Assembly: GCF_021502675.1 (NCBI RefSeq)
Contig: NZ_JAKFHA010000008.1
Coordinates: 176,994 to 240,993, forward strand
Reading direction: 5' to 3'
Length of the DNA: 64,000 nt
From: Yinghuangia soli
GTDB taxonomy: Bacteria; Actinomycetota; Actinomycetes; Streptomycetales; Streptomycetaceae
In this document: positions 52,716-61,031 of the stretch, one piece after another
Layout: each line of letters starts with the position of its first letter
Position numbering within the stretch: position 1 is the stretch's first letter
Made by a program: the position numbers and the translations under genes
Notes under the pieces: model-generated
Databases searched by the model: none
What the model was told of the DNA's origin: nothing
What the model saw: only the letters and a program-made list of their open reading frames with translations

Positions 52716-53791
52716 CGGGCGAACTCGATTTGGTGCGGGAGATGTTGGGGAGGGACCGGACGCCCTTCCTGCCCGACGTCGTGTGGCGTTCGACTGCGGT
52801 CGGGTACGTCCGGCTTGATCGGCAGGTGGAGCCGGCTGCCTGGCAGGACGCTGCGGATGCTGACTGTGTTCTCGTCACGCAGTGGGATGACGGGGAGACC
52901 GAGGACACCGAAGGACTGCCCACGTGCTCGGCCTCGTTGCCTTCGCTGGTCGAGCAGATGCTGGACGCGACGGACATTCGCGAGGGGCACAGCGTCCTGG
53001 AGATCGGCACGGGGACCGGGTACACCGCCGCGCTGCTCAAGGACCGGGTCGGGGATGGTGGGTGCGTGGTGAGCGTGGAAGTCGACGCCGGACTGGCGGA
53101 GTTGGCGCGGGGGCGGCTGCGGGATGCGGGTGTGGACGTCGATGTGGTGCGCGGGGATGGGTTGCTCGGCTGGGGTGCCGGGGCTCCGTACGACCGGGTG
53201 CATGTGACCTGCGGTATCCGCCGCATTCCTGCTGCCTGGCTTCGCCAATGTCCGGACGGGGTGATCATGCTCCCGTGGGGGACCAGCCTCAGTGGCGAGC
53301 GGGACCGGATCCTTGCGCTGCGGACGAAAAACGGCGTGGGGGTCGGGCGGTTCGGGGACGAGGTCGGGTTCATGAAAGCGCGTTCGCAGCGGATCGGGGA
53401 GTGGGGTGACTGGCCGGACGGCGATGACACGGTCGAAGTTGAACTCCCGCTGCGCGCGGAGGAGATCGAGGCTTCGGTCGAGGCGTACGGCGGGTTTGTC
53501 GTGGGGTTGCAGCTCCCGAGAACGACATGCCGGCTGACCGGGGGCGGGGAAGGCGAGCGTGTGTTGTGGTTGCGGCGGGATGGCGTGCATGCGTCGATCG
53601 GGTTCGGAGAGGGGCATCGCACGTCGGTCGAAGGGGATGCGGGGCTGATTCGGGACTACGTCGGTGCCGCGCGGTGGTGGCTCGATCGCGGGCGGCCGGA
53701 GCCTGGGCGGTTCGGGTTGGCCGTGGGCGAGGGTGAGCAGCGGGTGTGGTTCGATGCGCCGGACGGCGAGTCGTGGAAAGTCAGTTGGTGA
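52712..53791 (+). CDS. Protein-L-isoaspartate O-methyltransferase-like enzyme
   Basis: 359 aa. SAM-binding motif SVLEIGTGTGYTAALL near residue 85, the next strand VVSVEVDAGLAELA, and FLPD near the N terminus match PIMT proteins. PIMT proper is about 210 aa; here a further ~150-aa C-terminal domain is attached. Such extended homologues occur with RiPP and small-peptide loci, where they methylate Asp side chains. GTG start overlaps the zinc-knuckle gene stop; the frame opens earlier at 52622 but without support. Substrate unknown, possibly the upstream peptides. Confidence 0.85.
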   Translation: MTGELDLVREMLGRDRTPFLPDVVWRSTAVGYVRLDRQVEPAAWQDAADADCVLVTQWDDGETEDTEGLPTCSASLPSLVEQMLDATDIREGHSVLEIGTGTGYTAALLKDRVGDGGCVVSVEVDAGLAELARGRLRDAGVDVDVVRGDGLLGWGAGAPYDRVHVTCGIRRIPAAWLRQCPDGVIMLPWGTSLSGERDRILALRTKNGVGVGRFGDEVGFMKARSQRIGEWGDWPDGDDTVEVELPLRAEEIEASVEAYGGFVVGLQLPRTTCRLTGGGEGERVLWLRRDGVHASIGFGEGHRTSVEGDAGLIRDYVGAARWWLDRGRPEPGRFGLAVGEGEQRVWFDAPDGESWKVSW

Positions 53792-53826
53792 TGACTGTGG
53801 GCTCCCACCTGGTCCCGTGACTTTTC

Positions 53827-53842
53827 AATCAGGCGCCTGATT
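53827..53842. promoter_or_regulatory. Perfect 16-bp palindrome upstream of cupin gene
   Basis: AATCAGGC/GCCTGATT with no central spacer, 63 bases before the cupin start. The lack of a loop argues for a protein-binding site rather than a terminator. The regulator is not identified. Confidence 0.6.
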
Positions 53843-53904
53843 CGTTGGGAACTTCTCGGTACTGTCGCGGTGTTCGTCGGACGACCGCGCATGGGGGATC
53901 GAAG

Positions 53905-54423
53905 ATGACCGAAGGATTACTGCTGCCGCCCGGCGGTGGGCGCCGGATCGAAGCCGTGACCATGACCATGAAGGTCGGTGCCGAACACTCCGACGTGTGG
54001 TCGATGTTCGAGACCGAAGTGCCTCCCGGCTTCGACGTCGGCGCGCATCTGCACCACAACGCCGAAGAGGTCTTCTACGTCATCGAAGGCGAGCTCGAAC
54101 TGCTCGCGTTCGAGCCGGTGGACCGCACGATCGGCGACTGGCGTACCTGGGAGTCGAAGACCGGCGGCCGCGTTTACCGCGGCGGCCCCGGCAGCGTGAT
54201 GTACGTGCCCAAGGGATGCCCGCACGCCTTCTACAACCCGGGCACCGAGATGGCCAAGATGATGTTCCTCGTCTCCCCGTCCGGCCACGAGGTCTACCTC
54301 CAGGAGATGGCCGACCTGCTCGCCGCGGGCGGTCCGCCCGACCCCAAGGCGATCGGCGAGCTGCGGGCTCGGCATGACATCCACCAGCTGACGGGTATGG
54401 CCAGGCCTCCGCAGGATCGCTGA
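53905..54423 (+). CDS. Cupin-domain protein
   Basis: 172 aa. Single cupin barrel: metal-binding motif GAHLHHNAEEVFYVIEGELE near residue 46 (two His and Glu) and the second motif PKGCPHAFYNPG. Related stand-alone cupins are dioxygenases, isomerases or sensors; the activity here is unknown. ATG 53905 is preceded by GGGGA at about 8 bases and by the palindrome above. Confidence 0.85.
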   Translation: MTEGLLLPPGGGRRIEAVTMTMKVGAEHSDVWSMFETEVPPGFDVGAHLHHNAEEVFYVIEGELELLAFEPVDRTIGDWRTWESKTGGRVYRGGPGSVMYVPKGCPHAFYNPGTEMAKMMFLVSPSGHEVYLQEMADLLAAGGPPDPKAIGELRARHDIHQLTGMARPPQDR

Positions 54424-54645
54424 TTCCTTACTCCTTACTCCTCTCTGGCTCCGCTGACTTTGCCGGCTGCCGCGCTGTTCGCTCTTCCGGGATGCAGCGC
54501 GGCGGCACGGCGAGATCGTCGACCGGCGGGTGCCGGTTGTTCATGTGGATGCCGTGTCGCCGTCCCCTGGGGCTGCGATCGTCCGTCGCGGTCGCCGGGC
54601 GCTCTGTTCCGGTGATCGGGAACGGGCGATCCGGGAGGAATGGCA

Positions 54646-56136
54646 ATGGGGTCTGGCGGCAGAGCAGTGGCGGGTCGTACCGCGGCGAGCGCACTCGCGG
54701 GTGTGCTGGCCGTCGCCGGAGCAGTGGCCGGTACGAGTGAGGCCCAGGCGGCCCCGGCCGGCGCTCAGGACGCGGCAGCGGCAGCGTCGGCGCAGCCAGG
54801 AACGCTGCTTGATGTCACGCTGGACGCCCTCCACCCCACGCAGCCCGTGGTCGGCTACGACGAGGTCTACTACAAGCTCGGCCGCTACCGCTCCGGCAAG
54901 GACGCCGCCAACGGCGACGCCAACAAGCGCTTCGACGACTGGTGCGAGGCGAGCGGCCAGGGCGAGGCGGCCTCGGCGCAGCCGGACGCGCGGCTCGACG
55001 ACGCGTCGACGTTCACCTGCGACCTGCCGCGCGGGCAGGAGACCGCGGCTTCGGTGGCGGCCATGAAGACCGCGGTGGTCGGTCCCGGCGGCAAGCTCTA
55101 CCTGACCGACGGCCACCACACCTTCACGTCGTTCCTGGAGACCGCGGACGGCGGCGCCGACACGCGCGTCCGGGTGCGGATCACGGACAACTTCAGCCAC
55201 CTGTCGAAGGCCGAGTTCTGGGCGCGCATGCAGGCCGAGGGCAAGGTGTGGCTGCGGGACGAGAACGACCAGCCGATCACCGCCGACCAGCTCCCGGCCC
55301 GGCTCGGGCTGGCCAACTTCCACGACGACCCGTACCGCAGTCTCGTCTACTTCACCCGCGACATCGGCTACGCGACGCCCGACGACGCCGCCGAGTTCCT
55401 CGAGTTCTCCTGGGGCTCGTGGCTGCGCGGCCGCGTCGACGTGAACGAGCACGACCTGAACGACCCGGCGGCCTACCTGGCCCTGGTCGAGCAGGCCTCG
55501 CGCGCGATGGTCGCGCTCGACCCGAACAGCCCGGTGGCGTACGGGCGTACCGCGGCCGAGCTGGGCAAGCTCGACCAGTGGAACGCCGGGAAGAAGCCCA
55601 CCGGCGGCGAGTTCGCCAAGCTCTCCAAGCCGATTGCCGAGGCCAAGCCCGGCAAGCTCGCGTACGCGCTCGACTTCAAGGCCGCCGTCGGCACCCCGCC
55701 CGTGTGCACCAACACCGTCACCGGCACCCACAACGGTCCACTGATCGCTGCGTCCGGGACGACGTGCATCGACCGCGCTCAGGTGCGCGGCCCCATCGTG
55801 GTACGCCCCGGCGCGGGCCTGGTCGTCAAGGGCAGCACCGTGAACGGGCCTATCTCGGCGGCGATGGCCACCACCGTCCAGGTGTGCGGCACCGACGTAC
55901 GCGGTCCGGTGGCGGTGACCGCGACCAGCGGCCTGGTCCGAATCGGCGGCACCGGCTGCACGGCCGACGCCATTTCGGGCCCGGTGAGCCTCACCGCCAA
56001 CCGCGGCGGCGTGGAGGTCTCCGGCAACACCATCGGCGGCCCGCTGGCCTGCGTCGCCAATGAGCCGGCGCCGACGAACGCGAGCAAGCCCAACACGGTC
56101 CGCGGCCCCCGGGCCGGCCAGTGCGCCGGGCTGTAG
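54646..56136 (+). CDS. Secreted ParB-like (ParBc_2) protein with repeat C terminus
   Basis: 496 aa. Signal peptide (GRTAASALAGVLAVAGAVAG) with cleavage near AQA/AP. Residues about 55-330 carry the ParBc_2/ParB-Srx nuclease-like signature (DVTLDALHPTQPVVGYDEVY; LYLTDGHHTFTSFLE). The last ~110 residues are repeats such as VRGPIVVRPGAGLVVKGSTV and ISGPVSLTANRGG, suggesting a short right-handed beta-helix. ATG 54646 is 7 bases from GGGAGG; the ATG at 54640 is too close. Export is predicted, so any action is outside the cell. Confidence 0.82.
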   Translation: MGSGGRAVAGRTAASALAGVLAVAGAVAGTSEAQAAPAGAQDAAAAASAQPGTLLDVTLDALHPTQPVVGYDEVYYKLGRYRSGKDAANGDANKRFDDWCEASGQGEAASAQPDARLDDASTFTCDLPRGQETAASVAAMKTAVVGPGGKLYLTDGHHTFTSFLETADGGADTRVRVRITDNFSHLSKAEFWARMQAEGKVWLRDENDQPITADQLPARLGLANFHDDPYRSLVYFTRDIGYATPDDAAEFLEFSWGSWLRGRVDVNEHDLNDPAAYLALVEQASRAMVALDPNSPVAYGRTAAELGKLDQWNAGKKPTGGEFAKLSKPIAEAKPGKLAYALDFKAAVGTPPVCTNTVTGTHNGPLIAASGTTCIDRAQVRGPIVVRPGAGLVVKGSTVNGPISAAMATTVQVCGTDVRGPVAVTATSGLVRIGGTGCTADAISGPVSLTANRGGVEVSGNTIGGPLACVANEPAPTNASKPNTVRGPRAGQCAGL

Positions 56137-56730
56137 ACGAAGCAAGGCGCGGGAAACTGGGGCTTGGGCGAATCAGGACTTGGGCGAATCAGGACTTGGG
56201 CGAATCAGGACTTGGGCGAATCAGGACCGGGGTGAATCAGGACCGGGGTGAATCAGGACCGGGGTGAAGCGGGGTCTGCGGGGGCTGGGAGCCGGGACCC
56301 GGGCGCAGTAAGGCCCTGGGAGCCAGGACCAGGGGCAGCCCGGATCCGGGCGGATCAAGACCGGCTGCGGCGCGACCTGGGGGAACGCGACCGGGGGAAC
56401 GCGACCTGGCCAAACCAGGTCCTGGGCCGATCGGGGCCTCGACGAACCGGCCCGCACACCCCCCGCCCCGACCCCGCGGGCGCTGCGCCCGAACCGCGCC
56501 CGCGGAGCAGCCGGCGATACCCGCCAGGGCCTGGATCGCCTCGCGCGATTCGGGCCCTGAACCGGCCGGGCCCCGGGTGCTGCCTGCGCGCAACATCTGG
56601 GGCCCTTCGTCAACATAACGGCGCTTCGGAGCCCCCGGACTGGTCCGGCGCACAGCATTGGCCTCCGACCGTTGTGCAAATGCCGTCGGCCATCCCGGCA
56701 GGCACGATCCACTCGCTAGGCTCCACCGCC
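56137..56730. other. Non-coding region with a tandem-repeat tract
   Basis: 594 bases without a convincing gene. It holds the 16-bp tandem repeat at 56163-56274, then GC-rich, partly repetitive sequence (GGAGCCAGGACC-like words), and the promoter of the PucR-like gene at its end. Open frames across it lack ribosome-binding sites and have repeat-driven composition. Confidence 0.6.
56163..56274 (+). repeat. Seven-copy 16-bp tandem repeat
   Basis: Four perfect copies of CTTGGGCGAATCAGGA (56163-56226), two perfect copies of the variant CCGGGGTGAATCAGGA (56227-56258) and a seventh degraded copy to 56274. The unit length is not a multiple of 3, which argues against coding. Confidence 0.9.
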
Positions 56731-57960
56731 ATGGGCTCCTCCTCGCGCAAGGTCCTCACCGCTGCCGCATTGCGGATGACGGACCAAATTCCGGAGATCA
56801 GCGAGCGCGTCGTCCGGCAGATCATCGCGCAGGAGCCCACCTACCAGTCGCACGGGCTGGTGCCGCGCGAGGTGCTCTCGCGGTCGGTGAACTCCAATGT
56901 CGGACGCATCCTGCGCGTCCTGGCCGGCGCCCAGGTCACCGACAAGGAAGAGGTCGCGACGGCCTTCACGACCGGCCGGCAGCGGGCCCGGCAGGGTGTG
57001 CCGCTGGAGGCGGTGCTGCGCGCGTACCGGCTGGCCGCCGAGGTGCTGATGCACACCACGCTCGCCGAGGCGGAGGCCGCGATCCGCGGCGACATGGCGA
57101 CCTTCCGGGACGTCGCCACCGCGATCATGAAGGTCAGCGACCGGCACTCCGAGGCGGTGGTGGCCGGCTACCGCGAGACCGAGGCCGAGCAGCAGCGCCG
57201 CGACGACCAGCTCCAGCAGGCGATGTTCGACGCGCTGCTCGACGGCCGCGGCAGCGACCCCGACTTCGCCCGGGAGGCACTCGCCGCCCTCGGGCTGCCG
57301 CAGGACGGCCCGTACGTCGTGCTGGTCTCGCGCTTCGACGTCGCCTCGCACGCCGCCTTCAGCCCCGCACGCGACACGTGTGCGGCGTACCTCTACCGCG
57401 CGGCCTGGCGGATCAGGGCCGGACACGAAGTGGGCATAGCGGCGCTGGGCCGCTCCAACGTCGACCGCCTCGTCGCCGCGCTGCGCGCCGAAGACCCCGG
57501 CTGCCTGGGTGTGTCCGACGCGATCGGCTCGGTACGCGATGTGCCCGCCGCGTACCGGATGGCCGAGGTCGCACTGCTGACCGTCGCGAACGAGGCCGCC
57601 GAAGTCGCCTGGATCGCCGAACGCCTGCCCGAGGCCTTGGTCGTCTCCAGCCCGGCGCTGGCCACCCGGCTGGCGCGCGGCGCCCTCGGGCCCGTCCTCG
57701 ACCTGCCGCCCGCGGAACGCGACGTGCTGCTGCGCACGCTGTCGGTCTGGTACCAGGAAGGCCGCTCGGCATCGCGCGCGGCGGCCCGGCTGTTCTGCCA
57801 CCGCAACACGATCATGAACCGGCTGCGCCGGGTGGAAGGCCTCAACGGCAACTCGCTGGAGGACCACCGCTATCTGCTCGCCTGCTACTTGGGCCTGCTG
57901 ACGCTGGAACTCATGCCCGCGGCGGTGCCGTTCCCGGCCGAGGCCGCCGCCACTACCTGA
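56731..57960 (+). CDS. PucR/CdaR-type transcriptional regulator
   Basis: 409 aa. A helical N-terminal domain (about 1-140, RsbT-co-antagonist/GGDEF-like middle follows) and a C-terminal PucR HTH_30-type region with SRAAARLFCHRNTIMNRLRR near residue 350. ATG 56731 has no ribosome-binding site but lies 9 bases after TAGGCT (56716-56721), a -10-like box, so the transcript may be leaderless. The upstream-open frame through the repeats is not believable. It probably governs the binding-protein gene 347 bases downstream. Confidence 0.88.
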   Translation: MGSSSRKVLTAAALRMTDQIPEISERVVRQIIAQEPTYQSHGLVPREVLSRSVNSNVGRILRVLAGAQVTDKEEVATAFTTGRQRARQGVPLEAVLRAYRLAAEVLMHTTLAEAEAAIRGDMATFRDVATAIMKVSDRHSEAVVAGYRETEAEQQRRDDQLQQAMFDALLDGRGSDPDFAREALAALGLPQDGPYVVLVSRFDVASHAAFSPARDTCAAYLYRAAWRIRAGHEVGIAALGRSNVDRLVAALRAEDPGCLGVSDAIGSVRDVPAAYRMAEVALLTVANEAAEVAWIAERLPEALVVSSPALATRLARGALGPVLDLPPAERDVLLRTLSVWYQEGRSASRAAARLFCHRNTIMNRLRRVEGLNGNSLEDHRYLLACYLGLLTLELMPAAVPFPAEAAATT

Positions 57961-58306
57961 GACGGGGACACCGAAGCGGTTGCGCCGCCCGCTGTCGCGA
58001 CCGCCCGAGTGCTCGCGACCGCTCGAGCCGGCGCGCCTGCCCAAGCCGTCCGAGCCGTCCGTGCCGTCCGGGCCCCCGACACTGTCGCCACGGCCTGACC
58101 ACCGCACCTGACGCTGTGCGCGAGCACAGCCGCAGCCCCCCGGACGCTGGACGTTCGCCCATCGATCGGCGCCGTGCGGTCCGCGAGCATCTACCGCACT
58201 GCGTACCGCCCTTCCGCGCGCCCGTGTTCCGGCCGGAGGCACCGGCCGAGTGCCGTGCCCCGCCGGCCGTCCGGCCCCGCCCGGCCCGACGTCAGGAGAC
58301 CAGGCC
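57961..58306. other. Intergenic, GC-rich, no gene seen
   Basis: 346 bases of very GC-rich sequence with short direct repeats of GCCGTCCG (about 58038-58070). No gene, hairpin with clear terminator form or operator could be supported; the AGGAG of the next gene lies at the end. Confidence 0.5.
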
Positions 58307-59656
58307 ATGACGACGCACGCCCGCACGCCCCGGCACCCCCGCACACCCCGGCACCTCCACTCGCTCCGGCACCCCCACGCGCTCCGGCGCCGCCGCACAC
58401 CCCGGCTCGCCCTCGCGCTGCTCGCCGCCACCGCGCTCGTGGCGACCGGATGTGCCGCGGAGTCCGATTCCTCGAAGATAAGACCGCAGTCGTCATGGCA
58501 GGCCGTCGCGTCCGGTCCGGGGGTGGACGACAAAGTGGTCAGGCTCGGCGCCCTCACCGACCTGAGCGGCGTCTACGCGACCCTCGGCAAGAGCCTGACG
58601 CAGGCCCAGCAGCTGTACTTCGAGCGCTTCAACGCCGCCGGCGGAGTCTGCGGCCGCAAGGTCGAACTCGTCGTGCGCGACCACGGATACGACGTCAAGC
58701 GCGGGGCCGCCGCGTACGCCGAGATCGCCCCGCAGATCGCCGGACTGCCGCAGCTGCTCGGCTCGCCGGTGGTCGGCGCGGTGCTGCCCGACCTGGCCCG
58801 CGACCGGCTGCTGGCCATCCCGGCGGCGTGGCCCTCATCGATGCTGAAGGAGAAGTACGTCCAGATCGTCGGGGCCACCTACGACATCGAGATGATCAAC
58901 GGAGTGGGCTTCCTGCTCCAGGAGGGCCGGATCGCCGCGGGCGACAAGATCGGCCACATCTACTTCGAAGGCGAGTACGGCGAGAACGCCCTGACCGGCG
59001 CCAGGTACGCCGCGGAGCAGGCCGGCCTCACCCTCGTCGAGCAGCGCATCAAGGCCACCGACGCCGACATGGCAGCGCAGGTCGCCGCGCTCAAGCGGGC
59101 CGGGGTCAAGGCGATCCTGATGAGCACCGGCCCGAAGCAGTCCGCGTCCGCGGCCGGCACCGCCGCCGCGGTGGGCCTGAACGTGCCGATCGTGTCGAAC
59201 AACCCCGGCTTCTCCCCGCAGCTCCTCGCCACCCCGGCGGCGGCCGCGCTGCAGAAGAACTTCTACGTCGTCAACGCGGTCCAGACCGCGAACGCCCAGG
59301 TCTCCGGCGTCATCGAACTGGTCTCCGCGTACCAGGCCCGCTACCCGGACGCGCCGCTGGACAGCGCGGTGTCGCTCGGCTGGGTGACCGCAAAGGTCTT
59401 CGGCGACAGCCTCAAGCGGGCCTGCGACGCCAAGGACCTGACCCGCGAGGGCATCCTCGCCGCGCTGCACACCATCGACCAGTTCGACTCCGGCGGCGTC
59501 ACCGCGGTGCTGGACTTCAGCAAGATCGGCCATGTCGGCACCCGGCAGTCGTTCATCCAGATGCCCGACGCGAACGCCAAGGGCGGCCTGGCCGGTATCG
59601 CCGGACCGCTGCCGTCCCAGATGGCCATGCAGTACCCGATGCCCGGCCAGACCTGA
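58307..59656 (+). CDS. ABC-type amino acid-binding lipoprotein (Peripla_BP_6)
   Basis: 449 aa. Long basic N terminus with repeated RTPRH words, then a signal core and lipobox-like ATGC, so probably a lipoprotein. The two-lobed receptor domain follows: VVRLGALTDLSGVYATLGK, GVCGRKVELVVRDHGYDV, GPKQSASAAGTAAAVGLNVP. The family serves branched-chain amino acid and other importers. No permease or ATPase is adjacent, so its transporter is encoded elsewhere or it acts as a receptor. ATG 58307 with AGGAG 9 bases upstream. Confidence 0.88.
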   Translation: MTTHARTPRHPRTPRHLHSLRHPHALRRRRTPRLALALLAATALVATGCAAESDSSKIRPQSSWQAVASGPGVDDKVVRLGALTDLSGVYATLGKSLTQAQQLYFERFNAAGGVCGRKVELVVRDHGYDVKRGAAAYAEIAPQIAGLPQLLGSPVVGAVLPDLARDRLLAIPAAWPSSMLKEKYVQIVGATYDIEMINGVGFLLQEGRIAAGDKIGHIYFEGEYGENALTGARYAAEQAGLTLVEQRIKATDADMAAQVAALKRAGVKAILMSTGPKQSASAAGTAAAVGLNVPIVSNNPGFSPQLLATPAAAALQKNFYVVNAVQTANAQVSGVIELVSAYQARYPDAPLDSAVSLGWVTAKVFGDSLKRACDAKDLTREGILAALHTIDQFDSGGVTAVLDFSKIGHVGTRQSFIQMPDANAKGGLAGIAGPLPSQMAMQYPMPGQT

Positions 59657-59693
59657 CGGCGCGGAGCCTTCCCGGGTGGGAGCGCACAGCGCG

Positions 59694-59707
59694 CCGACAC
59701 GTGTCGG
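59694..59707. promoter_or_regulatory. Perfect 14-bp palindrome CCGACACGTGTCGG
   Basis: CCGACAC/GTGTCGG with no spacer, followed by GGTTTAT. It lies 37 bases after the binding-protein stop and 84 before the small secreted protein. Could be an operator or part of a short terminator. Confidence 0.5.
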
Positions 59708-59790
59708 GTTTATCCAATACCCGCCGGTAGCCGGTCCTGGACGCTTGCCACGCGTCGCCTGGCGCTCCCCCTCCAGGAAGGTTCCGAAGC

Positions 59791-60165
59791 ATGTCTGCAC
59801 GCAAGCGGTTCGCCGCGATCGGCCTGTCCGCCACGATGCTGTCCGGGGTCGGCGTCGCGCTCACCGCGACCGACGCGGCGGCCGCCACGTACGCCTGCAA
59901 CTACACGCGGACCACGAACCCGTACCGCACCTACGCCGGGCACTACAGCGGCAGCACCCACATTCCCACCAAGGGCAGTTGGAGCAAGGCCAACATCGAG
60001 GCCCAGTGCCTGCTGAAGAAGGACGGCTGGAACCCCGGCCCCATCGACGGCATCTACGGTGACCAGACCCTCTCCGCCGTCATGTACATGCAGGCGCGCT
60101 ACGGCATCGGCATCGACGGATACATGGGCCCGGAGTCCTGGCCGATCCTGCGCTACTTCGCCTGA
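59791..60165 (+). CDS. Small secreted peptidoglycan-binding-domain protein
   Basis: 124 aa. Signal peptide MSARKRFAAIGLSATMLSGV with cleavage near AAAATYA. The mature ~90 residues contain a PG_binding_1-like domain (LLKKDGWNPGPIDGIYGDQT, then GYMGPESWPIL) and two Cys (Cys36, Cys73 approx.) that may form a disulfide. Likely wall-associated. No catalytic domain. Confidence 0.85.
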   Translation: MSARKRFAAIGLSATMLSGVGVALTATDAAAATYACNYTRTTNPYRTYAGHYSGSTHIPTKGSWSKANIEAQCLLKKDGWNPGPIDGIYGDQTLSAVMYMQARYGIGIDGYMGPESWPILRYFA

Positions 60166-60229
60166 CCGGCGCGGACCGCGGTGCCCCGCCCACCGGCGCA
60201 CCGCGGTCCCCAGGGTTCGTGACGGACCG

Positions 60230-60895
60230 TCACTCCCAGACGGTGACCTGGAACTTGACCGGCGTCTCGATGGCCACGGCAGTGAGGACCTTGAGGTAGG
60301 CCGTGTGCCCCTCGTCGGTCTGCACGCAGTACCGGGCGCCGCGCGTCAGGTCGCCGGCCTGGTAGCTGCCGCGCTTCTGGACGGCGTCCGCGCATTCGGC
60401 GGCGGTCGGGTCGGGGCCCTCGGCGGGCAGCAGCGCGAGGGTGTTGGGGGAGCCCTCGGTGACCAGGCCGGGGGAGCCGACGTTGAAGAGGGCGACCAGG
60501 TCGGCGCTCTTGCCGGACGGCATCGCCAGCGGCGGCGCGGTGTCCAGGTCGAGGTAGTTCTGGCCCGGCTTCAGGGTGATCTCGGCCGGACCGGACAGCA
60601 CCTTGGCGGGCGCGTCCGGGGCCGGCGCCGGCGGTCCGGATGCCGACCCGGTGGATCCGGCAGACCCCGACGACCCCGACGCGCCGGCCGACGCGTTCCC
60701 GGCGGCACCGCCCGACTGGCCGCCCGACTGGCCCCCGCCCGACTGCCCGCCGGTCGCGGACTGCGTCTCCCGCGCGGTGTTGTCCGCATCGGACGACGAA
60801 CCCCCGGCCGCCCAGATCGTCACCAAGATGCCGATCACCGGGATCACGATGCCGACGACCCACCAGGCCCACTTCGGCTGGCTCGAAGCGCTCAC
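60230..60895 (-). CDS. Membrane-anchored protein with Gly/Ser linker, unknown
   Basis: 221 aa. A membrane helix near the N terminus (WAWWVVGIVIPVIGILVTIW), a low-complexity Gly/Ser/Gln linker of about 50 residues, then a C-terminal extracytoplasmic domain of about 120 residues (ITLKPGQNYLDLDTAPPLA; GARYCVQTDEGHTAYLKV). Similar extracytoplasmic domains end some actinobacterial protein kinases. GTG 60895 has GGAG 6 bases upstream; the longer frame overlaps the divergent ABC gene and is rejected. Function unknown. Confidence 0.8.
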   Translation of the reverse strand: MSASSQPKWAWWVVGIVIPVIGILVTIWAAGGSSSDADNTARETQSATGGQSGGGQSGGQSGGAAGNASAGASGSSGSAGSTGSASGPPAPAPDAPAKVLSGPAEITLKPGQNYLDLDTAPPLAMPSGKSADLVALFNVGSPGLVTEGSPNTLALLPAEGPDPTAAECADAVQKRGSYQAGDLTRGARYCVQTDEGHTAYLKVLTAVAIETPVKFQVTVWE

Positions 60896-61031
60896 TCGAC
60901 TCTCCGCACGCTGTGGTTCCTCGAAGCGTGGCGACCCTACCAGCGGGATTCGGCTGCGGTCGGGGTGCGGACGCGGAGCGGACGGGCCGATATCGTCGTG
61001 CACGAACCGCCCCGACGGACCGGGAGTGACC

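Noticed and set aside
52359-53791. Cassette considered as a lanthipeptide or graspetide cluster
   Set aside because: No LanB/C/M/L-type synthetase or ATP-grasp ligase; the peptides also lack typical Ser/Thr/Cys core patterns.
56221-56712. 163-aa minus-strand frame through the tandem repeat
   Set aside because: Composition is driven by the 16-bp repeat, which is not a multiple of three; no start signal.
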